From assembly GCF_014651115.1 (NCBI RefSeq), contig NZ_BMWG01000001.1, positions 186,001 through 250,000 on the forward strand: a stretch of DNA of 64,000 bases, given 5' to 3'. Each line of letters begins with the position of its first letter. The stretch's first letter is position 1. The translations under genes and the position numbers were made by a program. Under the pieces are notes generated by a model. It saw nothing but the letters and a program-made list of their open reading frames with translations, was not told the origin of the DNA and searched no databases. Of the stretch, positions 17,558-29,227 are shown in pieces. Source of the stretch: Streptomyces inusitatus (GTDB lineage: Bacteria; Actinomycetota; Actinomycetes; Streptomycetales; Streptomycetaceae).

Positions 17558-18329
17558 CGCCGTGCCCGCGGTCCCGTAGCGCCTTCACTGACTGCTCGAC
17601 CAGCTCGCCGAGCCGCAGTACCTCGGCACGCAGGGCGACGAGTTCGTCGTGGCGCTCGGTCTTCTCCTCCCCGCACCACTCCCGAACCGTGCGCAGTGCA
17701 TCCGCCTCCGCGTCCAGCTTGCGTTCGTCCCTGCGGTGGTACGAGTGCCAGGAGGGCCGGTCGCGCTCCTCGTCGATGGCCTGCTGCCGACGGTCCACCT
17801 CCGGCAGGACTTCCTCGGCCAAACGCTGTGCCACCTGCCTCGCGATCTTCTCGGCCACCGGCCAGCCGGCCAGGCAGGAGCCGTCGCGGTCCTCGTGGAC
17901 CATGGCGTCTCCCCGAAGATCGGCAGGCTTCATGCCAACCAGCGGTGCCGTCTCGTCGAGGTGACCGAGCTCCAGTACGCCCGCGTCGGCAACCGCCTTG
18001 CGCAGACGCAGCCGTCCTTTGGGGCGGACGAAACCCAGAATCATCCGCGCCGCCTCGAACTCGGCACTCCCCCGCACCTCCCTCGACACCTCGGCCAGGG
18101 CGAGCTCCGCCGTGTCATCCGCACGGAAGGCGTCGGCATCGGCCCAGAGGGCGACCAGACAGCCCGCGCTGACCCACTCCTGGAGTCCGGCCTCATCACC
18201 GTCCAGAAACCGCACGTGGATCCTTCCGGACCGGCCGGGGTCTCCCACCCGGACGATCTCCACCTGGCGCAGAGCGCCGCCCAGTTCCTTCGGCTTGGCC
18301 CGGTAGGCCCAGCGGTCTCCGATCTCCAT
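17487..18329 (-). CDS. hypothetical Streptomyces protein (often labelled PE-PGRS-like)
   Basis: A 280-residue protein starting MEIGDRWAYRAK. A short SH3-like N-terminal segment (IHVRFLDGDEAGLQEWV) is followed by mostly helical sequence with a C-terminal leucine-rich coiled coil (LVALRAEVLRLGELVEQ). Similar proteins are scattered in Streptomyces islands and sometimes carry the misleading PE-PGRS label; no function is known. Its end overlaps the tail of the split gene on the other strand by 71 bp. Its composition resembles the flanking accessory DNA. Confidence 0.7.
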   Translation of the reverse strand: MEIGDRWAYRAKPKELGGALRQVEIVRVGDPGRSGRIHVRFLDGDEAGLQEWVSAGCLVALWADADAFRADDTAELALAEVSREVRGSAEFEAARMILGFVRPKGRLRLRKAVADAGVLELGHLDETAPLVGMKPADLRGDAMVHEDRDGSCLAGWPVAEKIARQVAQRLAEEVLPEVDRRQQAIDEERDRPSWHSYHRRDERKLDAEADALRTVREWCGEEKTERHDELVALRAEVLRLGELVEQSVKALRDRGHGVIASTIERGLGVHISSLGPDVRR

Positions 18330-18386
18330 GCCTCCATTGAGCCAGGTCCACGGTGCTTCCGGGCCCCATCGGCAAGATCTCGACGG

Positions 18387-18408
18387 GGGCCGAATTCGGA
18401 ATCGGCCC
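18387..18408 (-). terminator. weak hairpin after the ARMT1 gene
   Basis: GGGCCGA and TCGGCCC pair around an eight-base loop, 27 bp beyond the end of the ARMT1-family gene. It has no T run on the relevant side. Confidence 0.35.
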
Positions 18409-18434
18409 GAAAGGAGTCGTACGGGAGGCCGGAT

Positions 18435-19655
18435 CTACCGCCGGACTTGGATCAGGGCATGAGTGCCGCTTGTACGCCAGGCGCTGCCGGAGCGCTCCAG
18501 GGTGTCCAGGGTCTTCTGGTCCAGGCCTGTGATGACGTCGGATTTGAGGGTGCGGAGGGCTGCGACGGGGGTGGGGAAGTGGGCGGTGAGGTCCGCGAAG
18601 GGGGTTGTGGGGTCCCACAGGTGGTCGCCGACGAGGCGGCGGTAGTTGAGGTCGCCCTTCAGGATGGTCAGGGTGGCGGTGGAGAGCTGGTCGCGGAGGT
18701 CGTCGGGCATGTTGGCGTAGGGCAGTGGTGCGCAGAAGAAGGGGTGGGTGCGGATTTCGAGGCGGTCTGTGGCCATGGCTGCTTGGAGGCGGTGGCCGAT
18801 GGCGCCGGCCTCGCCGGGGGCTTGGGTGAGGAGGCGGAGGGAGTCGATGGTGTCGGTGGGTGTGGCGTCGGAGACGTAGTACGGGTGGGGCTTGAGGTGG
18901 AGGATGGCTCGGGCGGCGTGGCGGTGGGTGAGGAGGTGGTCGATGAGGATGAGGTCGGGGATGAGTTCGCGGCCGGCGTTGTCGGCGATTACCGCGATGG
19001 TGGAGTCGGCGGTGGCGGGGAGGAGTCGCCAGAGTGCGGATTCGTCGTTGGCGACCAGGGCGTTGGTGGCGGCGGCGGGGGTGGGGTTCGCCTGTGTGAC
19101 GCGGAAGCCGAGGTCGGCGCGGTTGCCCCAGAGGGAGGCGTGGAGCAGGGCGGTGGCGCGTTGGTCGGCCGGGGTGGATGCGAGGGCGTCCAGGGCTTGG
19201 AGTTCCTGGTGCACCGCTGGGGTGAGCAGTTCGGCCTGTTTGAAGGGGGCGAAGGGGTCGACGCCCTGCCAGGGGCCTGTGCCGAAGTATTCGACGGCTT
19301 CGAGGAGCCTGCGGTAGAAGTAGCTCTCGGCCCAGAGGAACGGGGCGTCGAACCATGGGCGGCCGAAGTGCTCCCGGCCCCATTCCGCCCACTGCTCGTG
19401 GTCGTGCGCCGAGGGGACCGAAGGGTCCGAGGGGGCCGAGGGGGCGAGTGGTTCGACGACGCCGTTGGTGATCTCGTCCAGCAGGGTGTCGAGGGCCTTG
19501 TGCTGGCGGCGGCTGTACGGGAAGGCGTCTCGGACGCGCTGGATGAGGGCCGGGTGGCGTTTGGCGAGGACTTCATGGGCGAAGGAGCCGGGCTCGTCGC
19601 TCAGGATGACCGGTGCTTGGTGGGGGGTGGGGGTGGGGGAAGGGTTGTCCGTCAT
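18435..19655 (-). CDS. ARMT1/DUF89 damage-control phosphatase family protein
   Basis: A 406-residue protein of the DUF89/ARMT1 family of metal-dependent phosphatases. The conserved segment ILKGDLNYRRLVGDHLW is near residue 335, and a nucleotide-sugar-phosphatase-like core IAVIADNAGRELIPDL is near residue 215 (Asp-Asn metal site). Family members hydrolyse damaged or surplus sugar phosphates. The ATG at 19655 is preferred over a TTG nine bases upstream. It follows cas6e by 55 bp on the same strand, with no clear terminator between, so it may be the last cistron of the cas operon. That link is inference. Confidence 0.85.
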   Translation of the reverse strand: MTDNPSPTPTPHQAPVILSDEPGSFAHEVLAKRHPALIQRVRDAFPYSRRQHKALDTLLDEITNGVVEPLAPSAPSDPSVPSAHDHEQWAEWGREHFGRPWFDAPFLWAESYFYRRLLEAVEYFGTGPWQGVDPFAPFKQAELLTPAVHQELQALDALASTPADQRATALLHASLWGNRADLGFRVTQANPTPAAATNALVANDESALWRLLPATADSTIAVIADNAGRELIPDLILIDHLLTHRHAARAILHLKPHPYYVSDATPTDTIDSLRLLTQAPGEAGAIGHRLQAAMATDRLEIRTHPFFCAPLPYANMPDDLRDQLSTATLTILKGDLNYRRLVGDHLWDPTTPFADLTAHFPTPVAALRTLKSDVITGLDQKTLDTLERSGSAWRTSGTHALIQVRR

Positions 19656-19710
19656 GGTGCTCAAGCCTTTCGCCGGCCGCTCGGGGGTCCTTGATCTCCA
19701 GGGTCCCTGA

Positions 19711-23245
<3,535 letters not shown>

Positions 23246-23253
<8 letters not shown>

Positions 23254-24847
23254 GCGCGGTCTCCCCTCGGAGTTCGGCGGGTGCTCTGGCGCTGCCCATG
23301 TCCTCGTCGAAGCGCCGCTCGGCGCGGGCGCGGGCGCGGTGCCCCTTGCTGTTGGGCGGGAGCGGGTCGAGGCGGTGGGTGAGCTGGGTACGGGCCGAGG
23401 TCATCAGGGTCCGGGCGTAGTCGACGAGAGGGGCCGAGACCGGATCGTCGTCGTCCACCAGTCCTTCTTCGATGACCTCGTCGAGAAGCTGGTAGAAGGG
23501 TTCGGCGGCCGAGGGCCAGAACTCCCACCGGGCGTCGAAGCGCGCCACTTGCGCCCCGTCGGCGGCGTACGCGGACGGGTGGGCGATCTCCGAGGCCACG
23601 ACGGCCGCGCGCTTCAGGCTCCACGCCACGTACTCGGCGACGATCGAGCCCCGGTGGGACGCCCGGTGCAGATGCCGCTCCATACCGGGGGCGTACGGGT
23701 AGCTGCCCTGCGTCCAGGCGACCGGCAGGGCCTGCTTGGTGAGCAGGCCCACGGCCCACATCTGGTACGGGGCGCCCGGCCCCCTCTTCTCGTACGGCAG
23801 GGAGCGGAGCCTGGCGTAAAGACCGGTCTCGCTGTCCTTCACCGCGCCGTACAGCGCGTGCGCGTCCCGCCACTGCGCCCTGGTGGGGGACGGCCACAGC
23901 GGCTTCTCCTCCCCGCCCAGGGTCGTGCCGAGGACGGCGTCCTGAAGGTGGCGTTTCAGGTCGAGTTCGAGGACTTCGCCCGCGCCGATCAGTACGCGGT
24001 CGACGACGACCTGGCCGTCCGCGCCTCGGTTCGGGCGCAGGAGTACGGAGCGGCCGAGGGCGCTGTGGAGGTCGGCGGAGCCCCTCGGGGCCCTGGGCGT
24101 GGCCTTCTCCGCGAACCCCCGGCGAGAGGTGGTGCCGTCGCTCCACGAGGTGTTGAGGGGGGTGCCGGGGCCCTCGGGCGGATGGAGGTTGAGCCGCAGC
24201 GTCTCGCCGAGCGTACGGCCGAGCGCCACGATCCGGATCCGTCCTTGGAGCCGGCCGGCGGCCAAGTTGGTTATCCTCGGGCCGAGTTGTCTGCCGGACA
24301 TCCGGGCGCGGCCGTACGGGGCGTACACATGCTGGGTGAGCATCGCGCGGAACGCCTCGGCCACCGGGAGCGGGTCGTCGTGCTCAAGGTGGTGGTGGTC
24401 GAAGTGCTGGCTGTAGTCACCGGCGTACTCGATGACCAACTGCGCGGGGCCCGTGCCCTGTTCGTCGATGAGCGGGGCGAGCGCGGAGTTCTGGCCGAGC
24501 GGGACCTCGGGGTGGAAGAGGTCCCACGCGCCGGCGGGCTGGGCGGCCAGCCACTCGGACGCTCCGCCGAGTCCGTGTTCCTCGGCGATCCAGGTGCGCC
24601 ACTCCTCGGGCGAGGAGGGGCAGGTGCCCGAGGCGAAGCAGATGGCCAGCAGATATTCGATGACGGCGACCGTCTCGCCCGGGGTGGTGCCGTCGACGGT
24701 GCTCAGCCGGTCGGCCTCGGCGAGCAGGGCGCACAGGGAGTGGTGGGCGGGAGCCCCGTCGAGGGTGACGGTGGGGATACAGGGTCGGTATCGGGGGTCC
24801 CAGCGGGGACGGGGTTCGGCAGGGTCGGAGGTTTGCGCTTCGGACAA
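23246..24847 (-). CDS. cas8e: Cas8e (Cse1/CasA), Cascade large subunit
   Basis: A 533-residue Cse1-family protein, the subunit that reads the PAM and would normally recruit Cas3. The N-terminal motif WDPRYRPCIPTVTLDG corresponds to the WIPV start of E. coli Cse1. Internal blocks EYLLAICFASGT and FHPEVPLGQ also fit. The TTG at 24847 is chosen since it places the WIPV-like motif 17 residues in. An in-frame ATG at 24967 would add 40 residues and would overlap the upstream small gene as ATGA. The DNA between the two starts is AT-richer and carries palindromes, so it looks regulatory. The start is the uncertain point; the family is not. Confidence 0.88.
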
Positions 24848-24894
24848 TGCCTGACTACCGCTTTCTGGACATGGTCGACGGACCAATGCGGTGA

Positions 24895-24924
24895 CGTTCC
24901 GGAACGACAGGAACGACAGGAACG
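24895..24924. promoter_or_regulatory. palindrome and 9-bp iterons upstream of cas8e
   Basis: The perfect 12-bp palindrome CGTTCCGGAACG (24895-24906) is followed by GGAACGACA repeated 2.7 times (24901-24924). They lie about 50-75 bp upstream of the preferred cas8e start. The pattern looks like an operator array for an HTH protein. Confidence 0.5.
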
Positions 24925-24951
24925 CTAACAGTTGGTGATCGGAGGGGTGAT

Positions 24952-24966
24952 TGATTCGGCGAATCA
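24952..24966. promoter_or_regulatory. palindrome TGATTC-GGC-GAATCA
   Basis: A perfect 6+3+6 inverted repeat at the end of the small membrane-protein gene. It overlaps its stop codon (24964-24966) and the alternative cas8e ATG. Operator-like; the binder is unknown. Confidence 0.4.
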
Positions 24967-25158
24967 TCCCGACCGCCGTCGCCGCCGGAGCAGGATCGTG
25001 AGCGTGGCGCGGGCGTCGCGGCGGCGTTCCGGGGTGGGGGCGAGGACCGAGATGAGGGCGACGGCGGACAGGACGCCTCCGTACAGCAGGCCGCCGGTGG
25101 CGGTGGCGGTCGCGGTGACGGCGGCGGTGTCGTGGAGGAGTTCGGGGAGCGGGGGCAT
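24964..25158 (-). CDS. small membrane protein at the head of the Cascade operon
   Basis: A 64-residue protein with one predicted membrane helix (about residues 21-40, TGGLLYGGVLSAVALISVLA) followed by a strongly basic tail rich in Arg. AAAGG lies seven bases before the ATG, supporting translation. It is the first gene upstream of cas8e on the same strand, and its stop overlaps an in-frame ATG of the cas8e frame (ATGA). Small proteins of this style occur in Streptomyces islands with unknown role. A membrane-acting effector or accessory of the Cascade-STAND locus is possible but unproven. Confidence 0.6.
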   Translation of the reverse strand: MPPLPELLHDTAAVTATATATGGLLYGGVLSAVALISVLAPTPERRRDARATLTILLRRRRRSG

Positions 25159-25315
25159 GGGGAGCCTTTCGTTCGAGGGCCGGGAGAGGCCGGGCGAAGC
25201 GGTGGCTCACAGAGTCGGGCGGGGGCGCGGTGTGCGGATAGATTCCGTCCCTCGCGGGGAGTGATTTACGCAGGTCAGAGGCGGGTTCTTTGACGGGGCA
25301 GGGGGAGGGACGGCG

Positions 25316-28300
25316 ATGGATGGGAGTGGGGAATCGCCGCGTGAGCGGCTCGGGGCGGCGCTCAAGGGGCTGTTGGCGGAGTCGGGGCTGAGCCTGCGTG
25401 AGGCCGTGAAGATCGGCGGCGGGTTCGGCCTGGGGGTGACCACCCTGCGGGAGTGGTGTGACGGGAAGTCGGCTCCGGCGGCGGGGAAGGAGGCTGTCTT
25501 CCGGGAGCTGGTACGGAAGTTGGAGGCGGCGGCCGGTCGTACCGCTCTCAGCGCGGCCGAGTGGGAGGACGTCCTCCGGGCGGCCCGGGCGGAGGCGATC
25601 CGGAGGAAGCGGGCGGGGCACTCCCTCCGGGGGCGGGACGTCAAGGACAAGCCCTTCGTACGGCCCCATCTCCCGGAGCTGCGGGCCCGGGAGGGGCTGG
25701 TCGGGCGGGGGAACGAGCGGAAGGTGATGCGTGACTTCGTCAGGGCGTCGGGGCCGGGGGCGGAGCCGTATCTGTGCTGGCAGGCGGAGTCGGCGGTGGG
25801 GAAGACCGCGCTGCTCGCCGACTGGGTGGAGAGACCTCCGCAGGGGGTCGATCTGCTGAATTTCTTTGTCTCGAAGGCGCGGGGCACCGATACCTGTGCC
25901 GCGTTCGTCGCGGAGATGGGGGAGCAGCTCCGGGCTTTCCCGGAGCTGGACGAGGGCTCCGTTCCGGACTCCCCCGACCCTCGGAAGTGGGCCGCCTTCT
26001 TCAACAGCGTCGCCGCAGTCGCCGCGAAGAGCGGGCGGAAGCTCCTGCTCGTGGTCGACGGCCTCGACGAGGACGCGGCGTGGGGCGGCCCCGGGCGGAG
26101 CATCGCGGCGCTGCTTCCCGTACGGCCGGTCGCCGATCTGCGGATCATCGTGTCGGCCCGGCGGAGTACGCCCGTCCCCGGCGATCTGCCGGCCGGGCAC
26201 CCGCTGCGGTCGCGGCGGCACTACCGCGTACTGGGCCCGTCCGCGCGGGCGGCGGAGATCGGGCGGGCGAACCGGGTGCGGGAGGTGGCGCGGCTGGGGG
26301 CGAGTGGCCCGGGGAGGAGGGTGCTGGGGCTGCTGGCGGCGGCGGGCGAAGGGCTGCGGGCGGTGGATCTGGCGGAGCTGGCCGGGGTGCCCGCCGAAGA
26401 GATCGAGCGGGTTCTTCGGGACGCGGACGGGCATCGGGTCCTGCTGGAGGATCCGGTGGCCGGTACGTACGCCCTGGGCCACGCCGATGTTCTCCGGTCG
26501 GTACGGGAGGAGCTGGGGCCGGTGGAGGCGGCGCGCCACACCGGGCCGCTGCACGCGTGGGCCGAGGTCTGGCGTACGGCGGGCTGGCCCGAGGGGACGC
26601 CGCCGTATCTGCTGACGGGGTACGCGCGGCTGTTGGACGACCCCGTTCGCCGTGGGGAGTACGTCCTGGACGCCCGTCGGCAGACGCGGCTCGCGGCCGT
26701 GGCCGGGCATGAGGCGGTCCTCGCGCAGGTGGAGGGGGTCGGAGAGGGGTTCGGCGAGGAGGCCACGGGCCCGGAGGAGCTGGGGCGGGCGGCACGGCGC
26801 GCCGTCTCGGTCGCTCTCCTGCGCGGCGGGGCGCGCCGGGTGGCGGCCCTGGCCCCGGTTCTGCTGGTGCGGCTCGGTGAGGTGGACCGGGCGCGGGCGC
26901 TGGCCCGGTGCGCCCCGGGTCCGGTGGCCGGGGCGGCGCGGCTGGCGCGGGTCGCGGCGGAGGTGGGGCGTACGGGACGGCCGGGGGCGGCGGCGATCGC
27001 GGAGGAGGCGGCTCGGTGGGCGGGCCGCGCCGACCGGGACCTGTCCCGCCCGCCCGGGGACGCCGACGCGTACGCGGAGCTGGCCGAGTCCGCGCAGGCG
27101 CTCCTGGCGGTGGACGAGACGGGTGCGGCGCGGGCCCTGCTCCGGGCGGTGGTGCTCGGCGGGGAGGCCGACGTCGAGACGCTGGTGGCGGCGGCAGGCG
27201 TGCTCTCCGACGGCGACGACCGCGACTGGGTGGCGGCGGTGGACGAGCACGCGCACCGCTTGAGCGCGGGCGGTCCCCGGGAGCGGGCCGCCGCGGTGGA
27301 GATCTGGGCGACGATCGCCCGCGGGCCGCGCTCCCACCGCGTCCACGCCAGATCGCGCGTCGTGGCGCTCTGCGAGGAGCTGGACCCGGCGGACGGGCTG
27401 GCGGCGGTGGACGTCCGGGCGCTCGCCGCGTGCGCGCTCGCCAGGGGTACGAAGAAGGCACCCGGGCTGATGAGGGCCGCGCTGGATCAGCTGTCGGCCG
27501 CGCTGGCGGACCCGGCGGCCCTCTCCCCCGCCGATCGGGCCCATCTGCGGCGGGACGTCTCCACCACGCTGGAGCGCCTCGGCCGGGCCGTGCACGACAC
27601 CGGTGTCGGCCGGGACTCCCTGGCCCGGCTCAGGGAGCTGGTGGCGGAACACCGCGAGGAGCTGCGTACGGGCGCGCTCGGCGACGATCTCGCGGAGCGC
27701 GCCGAGGCGAACATCGCGGCGGCCGAGGAGCGCGGGGCGGCGGAGGACGCCGCGTACTGGGAGAGGGAGAAGGAGCGCCGCAGGGAGGAGCGGAGAGAGA
27801 AGGACGCGGGCAGGGAGGCGATGCGGCTGCTGCGGGAGGGGAAGTCCACCGTCGAGCCGAAGCCGGAGCCGAGGCCGAAGCCGGAGCCGAGGGCGATCCG
27901 GTCCCGACCGTCGCCGCGAGAGCGGCCTCGGGCCCACCCCGTACCGGACGATGACGGCCATGAGCCGGAGCATCTCGTTCTCCTCCGGCGGTCCGAGGAG
28001 TCCGTACGGGACGGTGACCTCGCGCGCGGCCGTGAGCTGCTGGAGGCGGCCCTCCGTGCCGCGCCGCCCGTGCGGGGACCGGCCGCCGGTGACGGCTGGA
28101 CCCCGGCTCTCCTCCAGGGGCTCGGCTCGATCGGGGAGTTCGGCGAGGCGGAGAGGCTGGTGCGGTTCGTCACGGAGCCGGGGAGCCGGGCGCGGCATCT
28201 GGCGGCGCTGTCGCTGGGATGTTCCCAGGGCGGGAGGGGCGAGGCGGCCGAGTGGTACGCCCGGGAGGCGGCGTGGCTCGTCGGGGACGACGGGCTCGAT

Positions 28301-29227
28301 CCCGTGTCGCGGAGAGCGGTCGCCCAGGCGCTGGCCCACGCCGGGGAGGAGGCCGGTGCCGAGGAGATGGCGCTGCGGACCGTGCCCGGGGAGAAGCGGG
28401 GGCCGGAGATCCGCCGGTCGCTCACCCTCGTCGCCGCCGGACTCGCCCGGCGGGCCCCGGGGACGGCCGCCCGGCTCGTCGAGCCCGTGGTGGAGGCCCT
28501 GGAGCGGAGGACCGGGACGGGGAGCCCGGTCGGCCCGCTCCCCCGGCTCGCGGAACTCCTGCTCGCGCTCCCCGATGTCCGGCGTCCCGGCCCGGGGCTG
28601 CGCGCCGCGCTCGAAGCGGCCTCCGCCTTCGTGGAGAGACCTCGTCAGCAGTGGGACCCGAGGACGGCGGTGCTCCTCGTCCTGCTGGTGCGGCTCGGGT
28701 GCTGTCCGGGCCCGACCGACCTGACCGACCGGGCCGAGACGGTGGGCGAGTGGCTGCGGACACTGCCGGGGCTGCCGGGACTGCCGGGACTGCCGGGACT
28801 GCCGTCGGACCGGATTCCGTACGCCGAACTGGCCGTGCTCAGGGCCGTGGAGGGCGATACGGCCGAGGCCCGGCGGCTGGCCGGGGCGGCACCGGCGCGG
28901 GACGGGCGGCGGGCGGCGGCGCTGGCCGCCCTCGCCACTCTGCTGGCGGGCGTGCCCGTCGTACTCCCCGCCGACCGCGCGCCGGAGGGGGACGGCACGG
29001 TCCGGCTCTGTCTGGCGCTCGCCCACGCGGCGGGGGACGACGGGACGGCCTCCGACGAGGCCGCGGCCCGGGCGCTCGTGCGGGAGGTGCTGGCGGGCGA
29101 GGGGTGGGCGTACGCGATCCCGCCGCTCTCCCGGCTCGCGCCTCGGGCGCTGGTGCCGATCGGCGAGCTGGTGCGGGCGTATGCCATCGGTCAGTCGGGC
29201 CCGCCGGGGCTGTCGTCACTGTCGTAG
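25316..29227 (+). CDS. HTH-STAND NTPase divergent from Cascade
   Basis: A 1303-residue multidomain protein. Residues 10-60 form an XRE-like HTH (GLSLREAVKIGGG then TTLREWCDGKSAP). EGLVGRGNERKVM (126-138) is the entry motif of STAND ATPases. Walker A is AESAVGKT (157-164), with the first Gly replaced by Ala but GKT kept. Walker B is LLLVVDGLDED (243-253), and RIIVSARRS (276-284) is the sensor-like arginine segment. The rest is helical TPR-like sensor sequence, interrupted by a charged coiled coil and a Pro/Glu/Lys linker (about 800-880). GGAGGGA lies six bases before the ATG. It is divergent from the cas operon; STAND proteins oligomerise on sensing a trigger, and many are defence or death switches. 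No nuclease domain is recognised. Confidence 0.85.
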   Translation: MDGSGESPRERLGAALKGLLAESGLSLREAVKIGGGFGLGVTTLREWCDGKSAPAAGKEAVFRELVRKLEAAAGRTALSAAEWEDVLRAARAEAIRRKRAGHSLRGRDVKDKPFVRPHLPELRAREGLVGRGNERKVMRDFVRASGPGAEPYLCWQAESAVGKTALLADWVERPPQGVDLLNFFVSKARGTDTCAAFVAEMGEQLRAFPELDEGSVPDSPDPRKWAAFFNSVAAVAAKSGRKLLLVVDGLDEDAAWGGPGRSIAALLPVRPVADLRIIVSARRSTPVPGDLPAGHPLRSRRHYRVLGPSARAAEIGRANRVREVARLGASGPGRRVLGLLAAAGEGLRAVDLAELAGVPAEEIERVLRDADGHRVLLEDPVAGTYALGHADVLRSVREELGPVEAARHTGPLHAWAEVWRTAGWPEGTPPYLLTGYARLLDDPVRRGEYVLDARRQTRLAAVAGHEAVLAQVEGVGEGFGEEATGPEELGRAARRAVSVALLRGGARRVAALAPVLLVRLGEVDRARALARCAPGPVAGAARLARVAAEVGRTGRPGAAAIAEEAARWAGRADRDLSRPPGDADAYAELAESAQALLAVDETGAARALLRAVVLGGEADVETLVAAAGVLSDGDDRDWVAAVDEHAHRLSAGGPRERAAAVEIWATIARGPRSHRVHARSRVVALCEELDPADGLAAVDVRALAACALARGTKKAPGLMRAALDQLSAALADPAALSPADRAHLRRDVSTTLERLGRAVHDTGVGRDSLARLRELVAEHREELRTGALGDDLAERAEANIAAAEERGAAEDAAYWEREKERRREERREKDAGREAMRLLREGKSTVEPKPEPRPKPEPRAIRSRPSPRERPRAHPVPDDDGHEPEHLVLLRRSEESVRDGDLARGRELLEAALRAAPPVRGPAAGDGWTPALLQGLGSIGEFGEAERLVRFVTEPGSRARHLAALSLGCSQGGRGEAAEWYAREAAWLVGDDGLDPVSRRAVAQALAHAGEEAGAEEMALRTVPGEKRGPEIRRSLTLVAAGLARRAPGTAARLVEPVVEALERRTGTGSPVGPLPRLAELLLALPDVRRPGPGLRAALEAASAFVERPRQQWDPRTAVLLVLLVRLGCCPGPTDLTDRAETVGEWLRTLPGLPGLPGLPGLPSDRIPYAELAVLRAVEGDTAEARRLAGAAPARDGRRAAALAALATLLAGVPVVLPADRAPEGDGTVRLCLALAHAAGDDGTASDEAAARALVREVLAGEGWAYAIPPLSRLAPRALVPIGELVRAYAIGQSGPPGLSSLS
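27854..27891 (+). repeat. 18-bp tandem repeat in the STAND linker
   Basis: Two copies of an 18-bp unit beginning GAGCCGAAGCCGGAGCCG encode a Pro-Glu-Pro-Lys/Arg linker between the coiled coil and the C-terminal repeats. Confidence 0.7.
28763..28807 (+). repeat. 9-bp tandem repeat (Leu-Pro-Gly) in the STAND gene
   Basis: Four copies of CTGCCGGGA/G plus a degenerate fifth encode a Leu-Pro-Gly run, an interruption in the helical sensor region. Copy number may vary between strains. Confidence 0.75.

Noticed and set aside
17649..19694. 681-codon plus-strand frame over the ARMT1 and orphan genes
   Set aside because: Gly/Val/Glu-rich antisense shadow without domain features; both minus-strand genes are well supported.
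24895..24924. Short direct repeats near cas8e as a CRISPR array
   Set aside because: Units are 9 bp with no unique spacers; type I-E repeats are about 28-29 bp with a palindromic core. No array was found anywhere in the window.
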